From: Flavobacteriales bacterium UBA1112 | GTDB taxonomy: Bacteria > Bacteroidota > Bacteroidia > Flavobacteriales_D > Sanyastnellaceae | Reading direction: 5' to 3' | DNA length: 21,521 nt | Assembly: GCA_002313415.1 (NCBI GenBank) | Contig: DCBH01000094.1 | Location: forward strand, 1 to 21,521 | Shown here: positions 15,341 through 21,521 of the stretch, piece by piece | Position numbering within the stretch: the first letter of the stretch is position 1 | Layout of the letters: the number at the start of each line of letters is the position of its first letter | Made by a program: the position numbers and the translations under genes | Notes under the pieces: model-generated | What the model saw: the letters and a program-made list of their open reading frames with translations, nothing else | What the model was told of the DNA's origin: nothing | Database searches by the model: none

Positions 15341-15946
15341 GTGCAGATTCCTTCGCGATTGATTGAAGCCGCAGTGGACCAGATGGCCACCTTGCCTGGC
15401 GTGGGGCGTCGGACTGCACTCCGATTGGTGTTAAACATGCTCGCACGTGATGAGGATCGCGTGCGCGATTTTGCCGAGGCTTTGGTGGCCATGCGTGAAG
15501 GGGTTCAGGCGTGCAACGTATGCAACAATCCGACCGAGGAGGAAACGTGCAACATTTGTTTGAATCCACACAGGGATGCCACCACGATTTGTGTGGTGGA
15601 GGATGTCAGAGATTTGCTGGCATTGGAAAGCATGGGAGAATATCGCGGTGTTTACCACGTCCTTGGAGGTGTCATCAGTCCAATGGACGGGGTGGGCCCG
15701 GCAGACTTGGATGTAGACGGGTTGGTGTCTCGTGCTGGAACGGTTGATGTGAAAGAAGTGATTCTTGCGCTGCCCGCGTCCATGGAAGGGGACACCACTG
15801 CCTTTTATTTGGCCAAAAAGCTCACAGAATCAAATGTGCTCCTGACCGCCCTTGCTCGTGGCGTATCGGTGGGAGAGGCCCTTCAATATGCTGATGAGGC
15901 TACGCTTTCAAGTTCCTTGTTGAATCGACTTCCTTACAAAGGGTGA
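15341..15946 (+). CDS. recR: Recombination mediator RecR
   Basis: RecR works with RecO (and RecF) to load RecA on single-stranded DNA during gap repair. With the GTG start at 15341 it has 201 residues, the usual length. The helix-hairpin-helix is LPGVGRRTALRL (18-29). The C4 zinc finger is C58-x2-C61 and C70-x2-C73. The Toprim segment begins ICVVEDVRDLLALE (83-96, E87), with HVLGGVISPMDGVGP downstream, and the Walker-B-like end reads LARGVSVGEALQYADEATL. I prefer GTG 15341 because it puts 18 residues before PGVG as in E. coli; TTG 15323 and GTG 15326 are in-frame alternatives. The stop overlaps the start of the glycosyltransferase as GTGA, suggesting coupled translation. No clear -7 box was found. 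Confidence 0.95.
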   Translation: MQIPSRLIEAAVDQMATLPGVGRRTALRLVLNMLARDEDRVRDFAEALVAMREGVQACNVCNNPTEEETCNICLNPHRDATTICVVEDVRDLLALESMGEYRGVYHVLGGVISPMDGVGPADLDVDGLVSRAGTVDVKEVILALPASMEGDTTAFYLAKKLTESNVLLTALARGVSVGEALQYADEATLSSSLLNRLPYKG

Positions 15947-17880
15947 CAGACCTAAGTGTCATCATTGTGAGTTACAATGTTCGAGCTTTCCTCGAGCAGT
16001 GCCTTGTATCCGTGGAACGCGCAAAAGGCGACATGTCAATGGATGTGTGGGTCGTGGACAATCGAAGTGTCGACGGCTCTGTTGACATGGTCAGAGAACG
16101 ATTCCCTTGGGTTCAAGTCATTTCCAACGAGGAGAACCTTGGCTTTTCCAAGGCAAACAACCAAGCATTGAGGGTTTGCGCTGGCAGAAACGTGTTGTTA
16201 CTCAATCCAGATACGGTTGTACGTGAGGATACGTTCCGCAAGTGTCTTTCATACGCTCACAATCATCCCAAGCTTGGAGGCATGGGAGTGCCCATGTATG
16301 ACGGCAAGGGAAAGTATTTGCCTGAATCAAAAAGGGGGTTGCCAACTCCGTGGGCGGCCTTTTGTCGGATGTCGGGGTTGCATCGAATTGCTTCTCGTTC
16401 CAAACAATTCAACGCTTACTATGCTGGACACGTAGGTGAGCAAGAGACTGCTGAAGTCGACATTTTGTCGGGAGCTTTCATGTGGATGAACAAAGTCGCC
16501 TTGGATGAAGTGGGACTGCTTGATGAGCAATTCTTCATGTATGGAGAGGACATCGATTTAAGTTGGAGGTTGATTGAAGGAGGATGGGAAAATCATTATT
16601 TCGCGGAGACGAGCATCATTCATTACAAAGGCGAGTCCACCAAAAAAGGCAGCCTGAATTACGTCATGGTCTTTTATCGCGCCATGCTGCTGTTTGCCGC
16701 GAAGCATTTTGAAGGCCGCCAAGCCCGTGCTTTTTCCTGGATGATCCGCTCAGCGATATACGGACGCGCTGCATTGGCAGTGATTCGCCGGGGAATCAGT
16801 CGTTGGGGAGATTTGATTCGCGTGGCGACTGCAACCATGTTGGCTTTAACCCTCGTCATGGTTGCTTCTCACGTATGGCTGGGCAAGTCTTTTGTTTGGC
16901 CCGATGCAGGTTGGCAAGGCGCTGGCTTGTTGGCAGTTCAACTGGCTTGCATGTGGGCCGGTGGTGGATATCGGGATGCACGGGCGATGAGGGGGGCATC
17001 GCGGCACGTTTTGTCATGGCTTGTCGCTTCACTTGTGACGCTGGCCACGTACAGCTTATTCCCCGAGTCATGGCGATTCAGCAGGGCTGTCGTTTTGGTT
17101 CTGCTTTTGTTGCACGCCCTGATTCATACGGTTGTCATGGTACGCGCTTTGAAACGAAATGGCAATCCATATCACATCCGACGTCTGTTGGTTGCTCGGG
17201 ACGATGTGGTTGACATGGCAGATTTGTTGCGTCGCAATGAGGGAGAGCGCGTGAGGTTGAGCATGAACGCATTGTGGGCTGGAAAAGATGCACCTCAGGA
17301 CCTGCCTCAGCTTCAGGGTGTGCCATGGGTGGGCCGTCTCCGAGATGTTGAGGAAGCAGTCCAAATACACAACATCGATGAGGTGGTTTTCAGTGGGAAA
17401 GATGTGCGCACTGAATCCATCGTAGATGCGCTCCCCATGTTAGGTAAACATGGCGTGAAGTGCAGAATTGCATGGACTGATGTGGGAGATGTAATGTCAA
17501 GTGGAGGCGCGTCACGAGAGGCATTTGTCGCATTTCAACGGGGACTTCATCGCCCCGAAGTGGCCCGTTCCAAACGCGTATTTGATGTCGTTTTTGCCTT
17601 TCTCGTTTTGTTCACTGCTCCTGCCATGTGGGCGACAGGCCGAATTGATTGGGTGCGATTTTCAGTGAGGGTGATTGTGGGAAATTTCACCTGGGTCAGT
17701 CCAGGAAATTTGCAAATGCCGGTGCAATACGGACTGGAACTGTCCGAGGGATTGCCAGGCAAAGCCGCCGATCGAAAGGCATTTACTCATGCCCAAGATT
17801 ACCATTGGCGAAAGGACCTTTCGGTGGTGGCAGATGCCTTAATTTCGCGACGAGCAATCATCTCTTATGGCAATCATTGA
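15943..17880 (+). CDS. GT2 glycosyltransferase fused to a degenerate polyprenyl-phosphate sugar-transferase-like region
   Basis: A 645-residue membrane protein starting at a GTG that overlaps the recR stop. Residues 1-235 are a GT-A family 2 glycosyltransferase: SVIIVSYN (5-12), VVDNRSVDGS (37-46), LLLNPDT (85-91) and the catalytic-type GEDIDLSWRL (201-210), similar to rhamnosyltransferases. Helices follow near 296-313, 326-342, 356-372 and 382-400; the third pair includes LFPESWRFSRAVVL, a segment like that before the nucleotide-binding-like domain of WcaJ-type sugar transferases. Residues about 412-530 look like that domain. RSKRVFDVVFAFLVLF (542-557) resembles the start of the bacterial sugar-transferase domain, and DYHWRKDLSVVADAL (619-633) its last helix, but the catalytic stretch between them is missing. 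Probably acts in surface polysaccharide synthesis. The 3' end overlaps the E2 gene by 14 bp. Confidence 0.8.
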   Translation: MTDLSVIIVSYNVRAFLEQCLVSVERAKGDMSMDVWVVDNRSVDGSVDMVRERFPWVQVISNEENLGFSKANNQALRVCAGRNVLLLNPDTVVREDTFRKCLSYAHNHPKLGGMGVPMYDGKGKYLPESKRGLPTPWAAFCRMSGLHRIASRSKQFNAYYAGHVGEQETAEVDILSGAFMWMNKVALDEVGLLDEQFFMYGEDIDLSWRLIEGGWENHYFAETSIIHYKGESTKKGSLNYVMVFYRAMLLFAAKHFEGRQARAFSWMIRSAIYGRAALAVIRRGISRWGDLIRVATATMLALTLVMVASHVWLGKSFVWPDAGWQGAGLLAVQLACMWAGGGYRDARAMRGASRHVLSWLVASLVTLATYSLFPESWRFSRAVVLVLLLLHALIHTVVMVRALKRNGNPYHIRRLLVARDDVVDMADLLRRNEGERVRLSMNALWAGKDAPQDLPQLQGVPWVGRLRDVEEAVQIHNIDEVVFSGKDVRTESIVDALPMLGKHGVKCRIAWTDVGDVMSSGGASREAFVAFQRGLHRPEVARSKRVFDVVFAFLVLFTAPAMWATGRIDWVRFSVRVIVGNFTWVSPGNLQMPVQYGLELSEGLPGKAADRKAFTHAQDYHWRKDLSVVADALISRRAIISYGNH

Positions 17881-19243
17881 TATTCTCCTGCCCAAAATGG
17901 GCGAAAGTGTAGCGGAGGCTACAATCACCAAACTCTTGGTTGAAGCAGGTGCGAGGGTCGAAGTGGATGAGTCCATTGTCGAAATTGCCACGGACAAGGT
18001 GGATTCAGAGGTGCCTGCTCCTGAAGATGGCAGCTTGGTCGAATGGTGTGTGTCGGAGGGTGATGTGGTACAGGTGGGGTCAGTGATTGCCCGATTTAAT
18101 ACGGGCGGAGAAACAGAAGGGTCCGTGTCCACAGCCGAGACTTCAGAAACGACTCAGGATGATGTTGAACAGACGGAGACCTCGGATTCAACGTTGAAGC
18201 CAACGCCTGAAATTGTTGCAGCGGCGATGGCTCCTCTGGACGATGCACCAGCGAGAAAAGGTCCTTCTGGACGCTTCTATTCGCCACTCGTCAGAAGCAT
18301 CGCCCAAAAAGAGGGGATTGGAATGGCGGAACTTGAGCAAGTGCAAGGAACGGGGTCTGAGGGAAGGGTGACGAAGAAAGACATTCTCAGCTACGTCAGT
18401 CAACGAGGCGGTGGGGTTCCACCCGCTCCGATTGCGGCGCCCATGCCAACCCCGGTGCCCACACCTGCAATGCCGGTTTCGTCCAAAAAAGAAGCCTCAG
18501 CTCCCAAAGTGTCTGCAAGCTTGGACGGCGCTCATGACATTGTGGAGATGGATCGGATGCGGAAAATGATTGCGGATCACATGGTGCGTAGCGTACAGAC
18601 GAGTCCGCACGTGACGTCCTTTGTTGAGGCAGATGTGACCAACCTCGTGTTGTGGCGCAACGCAAACAAAAAGGCTTTTCAGGAAAAAACTGGCGAAAAA
18701 TTGACCTTCACACCACTCATCGCTGAGGCAATTGTGCGGGCCATTCAGGATTTTCCAGGGGTGAACGCCAGCGTGGACGGTGACAAAATTTTGATGCACA
18801 AAGCCATACATCTGGGGATGGCTGCTGCACTGCCATCTGGAAATTTGATTGTTCCTGTGATCAGGCATGCAGATCAGTACAATTTGCAGGGCTTAGCCCG
18901 TCAAGTGAACGATTTGGCCGATCGTGCAAGAACCGGAAAACTTTCGCCTGACGACGTCGCGGGTGGAACCTACACCATGAGCAACGTCGGGACATTTGGC
19001 AACGTCATGGGCACCCCAATCATCAATCAGCCACAAGTAGGCATTTTGGCGCTAGGCGCCATTCGTAAACGCCCTGCAGTGCTTGAGATGGAACACGGCG
19101 ACGTCATTGCTGTACGCCACATGATGTTCCTGAGCCACAGTTATGATCATCGCGTGGTGGATGGCATGTTGGGAGGCAGCTTTGTGCGTCGCGTTGCGGA
19201 TTATCTCGAAGGTTTTGATTTAAACCGTCCCATTGAAAGCTAA
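17867..19243 (+). CDS. 2-oxoacid dehydrogenase complex E2, dihydrolipoamide acyltransferase
   Basis: The 458-residue E2 core of a pyruvate, 2-oxoglutarate or branched-chain 2-oxoacid dehydrogenase complex moves the acyl group from E1 to CoA on a lipoyl arm. One lipoyl domain (1-78) carries Lys44 in IATDKVDSEV. An acidic, Thr/Ser/Glu-rich linker (80-130) leads to the E1/E3-binding domain (135-175, SPLVRSIAQKEGI and GTGSEGRVTKKDIL). A Pro/Ala linker follows (183-205). The acyltransferase domain ends in SHSYDHRVVDG (423-433), with catalytic H428 and D432. A single lipoyl domain and the TSPHVTSFVEADVTNL segment suggest a branched-chain type, though this is uncertain. No E1 or E3 gene lies in the window. 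It overlaps the glycosyltransferase by 14 bp, so it may be read from the recR promoter. Confidence 0.93.
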   Translation: MAIIDILLPKMGESVAEATITKLLVEAGARVEVDESIVEIATDKVDSEVPAPEDGSLVEWCVSEGDVVQVGSVIARFNTGGETEGSVSTAETSETTQDDVEQTETSDSTLKPTPEIVAAAMAPLDDAPARKGPSGRFYSPLVRSIAQKEGIGMAELEQVQGTGSEGRVTKKDILSYVSQRGGGVPPAPIAAPMPTPVPTPAMPVSSKKEASAPKVSASLDGAHDIVEMDRMRKMIADHMVRSVQTSPHVTSFVEADVTNLVLWRNANKKAFQEKTGEKLTFTPLIAEAIVRAIQDFPGVNASVDGDKILMHKAIHLGMAAALPSGNLIVPVIRHADQYNLQGLARQVNDLADRARTGKLSPDDVAGGTYTMSNVGTFGNVMGTPIINQPQVGILALGAIRKRPAVLEMEHGDVIAVRHMMFLSHSYDHRVVDGMLGGSFVRRVADYLEGFDLNRPIES

Positions 19244-19284
19244 TTGGAGGTTGTTGCCTCTCGGCCATGGGATGATGCTGCACG

Positions 19285-19302
19285 GGCATTTGTTGCCTTT
19301 TT
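19285..19302 (+). terminator. Weak candidate intrinsic terminator after the E2 gene
   Basis: GGCA (19285-19288) pairs with TGCC (19294-19297) around a 5-base loop, with a possible G-T pair extending the stem, followed directly by TTTTT (19298-19302). It lies 41 bp after the E2 stop and before the next plus-strand gene. The stem is short, so this is only a candidate. Confidence 0.3.
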
Positions 19303-19357
19303 GTCGAAATAAGGCGAGGCGAGGTAACTTGAACCACAAAGTTGTATACACACGTTC

Positions 19358-21521
19358 TTGGCAAATTCAGCTCCCAAACTCGTTGCTCTTGTCTTGGCCA
19401 TCTCTTTTGAGGCTGTGACATGGGCGAAGTTCGATGACCATCTTGGTGTTGCTTCGTTGACAGATTCTGCCTTTTCGAACCAATCATTCGGAGAGCTCTT
19501 TTTCGAGGGCAGCATACTCATGGAAGAAGGGTTTTGGCACGAAGCTGAGCGCGTATGGACGCACTTAAGCGAAACTCACGCCAAAAATCGCGTCGTGAAG
19601 TTCAAGCGCGCGGTGTGTATATCGGAGATTGGGGAAGACTGGCCTGCTGCAAAATTGTTGTTGGAAGAAGTGACGAAGGGTGGTTTGACCAAGAGATTCG
19701 ATCCCTTTAATCCCAATCAGATGATTCCGCCTGTCGATGCTTTGTTGTGGTTGGCCAATGCCGAGCATCGGATGGGCGAATTTGAGCTTGTTCGGGAACA
19801 TGTGGAGGCCTTCTTCGCAAAGGCAGGTGAAAAGCACGGATCCACAGAGTGGGCCTCGAAAATTCTAGCGGAAATACGTTTTGCAGAAAATCAAATGCAG
19901 AATCCAACGTCTGCTGAAGTCATTCCCATGTCCGTCAACAGCCAAAACAATGAGACGCATCCCTCGCTTACGGCAGATGGCAAGACCCTGTTTTTTTCCT
20001 CAAATCGACCTCGTAGCAACGGGACAAATCACGGCAGAATGGATCCCAACACAAGGGAGTACTATTACGACGTGTATCAGTCTTCGCTTCAAAAAGACAG
20101 CACATGGGGAGAGCCAACGCATTTAAATCTCGGAGTTCGCCACCATGCTAGGGTGATTGGCTCAGATGCGTTTGGACAAGAACTCATCGTTGTCGACGAC
20201 GACGGCTGGACGCCTGAATTGAAAACCACATCCCGATGGGAAAGAGGCTGGACGGTCGCAGAGCCATTGTACTTAGACCGCACCATTCCACTCGAAGGAG
20301 AAATCGTTTTTTTTCCCGGAAAACAACACTTGATTGCAAGTGTCAAAACGCGTCGTGGAGAGGGTGGTTACGACCTGTTCGAAAGTTCAATCGATGAGGC
20401 GGGACGTTGGAGCAAGCTGGAGTCTCTCGGCCAACAAGTCAACTCTTGGGGTGACGAGATGTCGCCTTTTGTGGCGGCCGATGGGCAGACGTTATTTTAT
20501 GCGTCCAATGGCCTAGAATGCATGGGTGGCTTTGATGTATTTCGTACGACCAAAGATGCCAATGGGGATTGGACCGATCCTGAAAATCTTGGAGCACCCA
20601 TCAACAGTGTGGATGACGAATTGGCGTTTGTAGTCGGTGCAAAAGGAGAAATGGGATATCTCGCTTCTCGCCGAAACGGAAATCGTGGTGACCTGCAATT
20701 GTTTGAGGTCATCATGCGCGGTGTCCCTGCTCTCGAAAAGGAAGTGGTCATTCTAACTTTGGATGCAGAAAATTTGCAGAACGACGAGAAGCCAGCGGCA
20801 TTGCTCGTCACAGACGCGGCAACGGGGAAGTTGGTTCAGCATGTAAAACGAGAAGACACACAGGATGCCTTCAACTTGATCCTGCCTGCTGGCGGCGAGT
20901 TCATTGTAGAAACGGGACATCCAAATTTGGAAATCGATCAACCAGCTCAGACGCCCCAGCAGACGCAGACAATTCGTAAAACATTGGTGCTGTCCGAAGA
21001 TTTGGGTCCTGCAGTCATTGAAATGGCAGTCGAGGATGTTTTCCCATCCATTCTGCCTGAGTCGATGGTGAACAGTGAGAAAATGAACGAAGGGCCTTTT
21101 GTCATCGACAAAACGATGGCGGCTGGCAATTTCGCAGATGCAACGGTTCAAGTATCGACCCCGTCAAATTTGGATTCTGGGGTGCCGATGGCGGAGGAAG
21201 GAGAGCGTTTCGAAGGAGACATGTCAGAAAATGCCGATTCCGGAAGTGGTCGTGCTGGCGTTGACGTGAACCCCAATTTGGGAGGTCAATCTCAGTCGGA
21301 AGGTGAAGAACGACCTAAGGCAGACGACCGGATACAAAGCATCGACTTGTCAGCCGTGGATGAAACTGTGCTTCAATGGTCTGCACCCTTGACACCTTTG
21401 GCATTGGCTGAAGCAAACGCAGGAGAGCTTGTCATGGCCGTGCAACTGTATCGCGGACAAGTCCGCACACAACGTATGAATCTGACACCGACCGTTGAAT
21501 ATATTGTTGCTCAATCCACCA
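19358..21521 (+). CDS. Secreted/envelope TPR-PD40 beta-propeller protein (3' end outside window)
   Basis: An open frame runs from a TTG at 19358 to the window edge without a stop, at least 721 residues. The TTG gives a credible signal peptide: a lysine, then LVALVLAISF, then EAVTWAKF; the frame is closed by TAA at 19325-19327 and has no other plausible start before ATG 19520. Residues about 55-165 are helical and TPR-like (GFWHEAERVW, WLANAEHRMGEFELVREHV). PD40/WD40-like propeller repeats follow: ETHPSLTADGKTLFFSSN (199-216) and DEMSPFVAADGQTLFYASN (366-384), with GGFDVFRTTKDANGDW and APINSVDDE beside the latter. A low-complexity acidic Gly/Ser/Asp/Glu-rich stretch lies near 610-660. TPR-PD40 proteins of Bacteroidota often end in an OmpA-like peptidoglycan-binding domain and some (PorE) serve the type IX secretion system; that end is not visible. 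Gene identity is open. Confidence 0.78.
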   Translation, partial: MANSAPKLVALVLAISFEAVTWAKFDDHLGVASLTDSAFSNQSFGELFFEGSILMEEGFWHEAERVWTHLSETHAKNRVVKFKRAVCISEIGEDWPAAKLLLEEVTKGGLTKRFDPFNPNQMIPPVDALLWLANAEHRMGEFELVREHVEAFFAKAGEKHGSTEWASKILAEIRFAENQMQNPTSAEVIPMSVNSQNNETHPSLTADGKTLFFSSNRPRSNGTNHGRMDPNTREYYYDVYQSSLQKDSTWGEPTHLNLGVRHHARVIGSDAFGQELIVVDDDGWTPELKTTSRWERGWTVAEPLYLDRTIPLEGEIVFFPGKQHLIASVKTRRGEGGYDLFESSIDEAGRWSKLESLGQQVNSWGDEMSPFVAADGQTLFYASNGLECMGGFDVFRTTKDANGDWTDPENLGAPINSVDDELAFVVGAKGEMGYLASRRNGNRGDLQLFEVIMRGVPALEKEVVILTLDAENLQNDEKPAALLVTDAATGKLVQHVKREDTQDAFNLILPAGGEFIVETGHPNLEIDQPAQTPQQTQTIRKTLVLSEDLGPAVIEMAVEDVFPSILPESMVNSEKMNEGPFVIDKTMAAGNFADATVQVSTPSNLDSGVPMAEEGERFEGDMSENADSGSGRAGVDVNPNLGGQSQSEGEERPKADDRIQSIDLSAVDETVLQWSAPLTPLALAEANAGELVMAVQLYRGQVRTQRMNLTPTVEYIVAQST

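Noticed and set aside
17867..19243. A complete 2-oxoacid dehydrogenase operon
   Set aside because: Only the E2 subunit is present; neighbours are a glycosyltransferase and a PD40 protein, so E1 and E3 must lie elsewhere.
1..21521. CRISPR, mobile element, defence island or tRNA
   Set aside because: No spaced direct repeats, transposase, integrase, phage gene or cloverleaf was seen; gene content is conserved metabolism, transport and envelope.

Overview
The window looks like chromosomal, mostly housekeeping DNA from a Bacteroidota bacterium, probably flavobacterial in a broad sense, with mid-range GC. The placement rests on three exact TAnnTTTG (Bacteroidota-type -7) boxes just upstream of genes, the general lack of Shine-Dalgarno sequences, and family variants typical of the phylum. 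These variants are an IAIGGSAMHN-type Mpl, a long N-terminal extension on TrkH/KtrB, an SSS transporter with a GLDQDMMQKN motif, and a TPR/PD40 envelope protein. No rRNA, tRNA, insertion sequence, phage gene or CRISPR array was seen. No stretch over 300 bases lacks a gene.

Layout, left to right. (1) An ElaA-like acetyltransferase (+) converges on CTP synthase pyrG (-). Upstream of pyrG on the same strand lies a translationally coupled pair, sixA then a PerM/AI-2E-family membrane protein. (2) A divergent region at 3888-3987 carries a palindrome and a promoter for a DtxR/MntR-type regulator, which is followed after one base by a ZIP metal transporter: a self-contained metal-homeostasis operon. 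(3) Mpl (murein peptide recycling, -) and an EI24/CysZ-like membrane protein (+) are divergent. (4) A five-gene minus-strand run goes from aspC (13748) through a HldE-type heptose kinase, trkH/ktrB and menG/ubiE to aroA (ending 7591). The genes are tightly packed, with an ATGA overlap and a 1-nt gap. (5) An SSS symporter (-) has its own promoter. (6) A plus-strand run comprises recR, a large fused glycosyltransferase and a lipoyl-bearing 2-oxoacid dehydrogenase E2, each overlapping the next. (7) A secreted or envelope TPR/PD40 protein runs off the right edge.

Functionally the region mixes nucleotide, aromatic and menaquinone synthesis, envelope and murein metabolism, ion transport and recombinational repair. 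I found no clear novel multi-gene system. The most distinctive signals are the MntR-like regulator with an apparent autoregulatory operator, two promoters placed so that their mRNAs would be leaderless, a glycosyltransferase fused to a sugar-phosphate-transferase scaffold that seems to lack its catalytic core, an inverted repeat directly abutting the pyrG start, and 3' overlap of all three convergent gene pairs.
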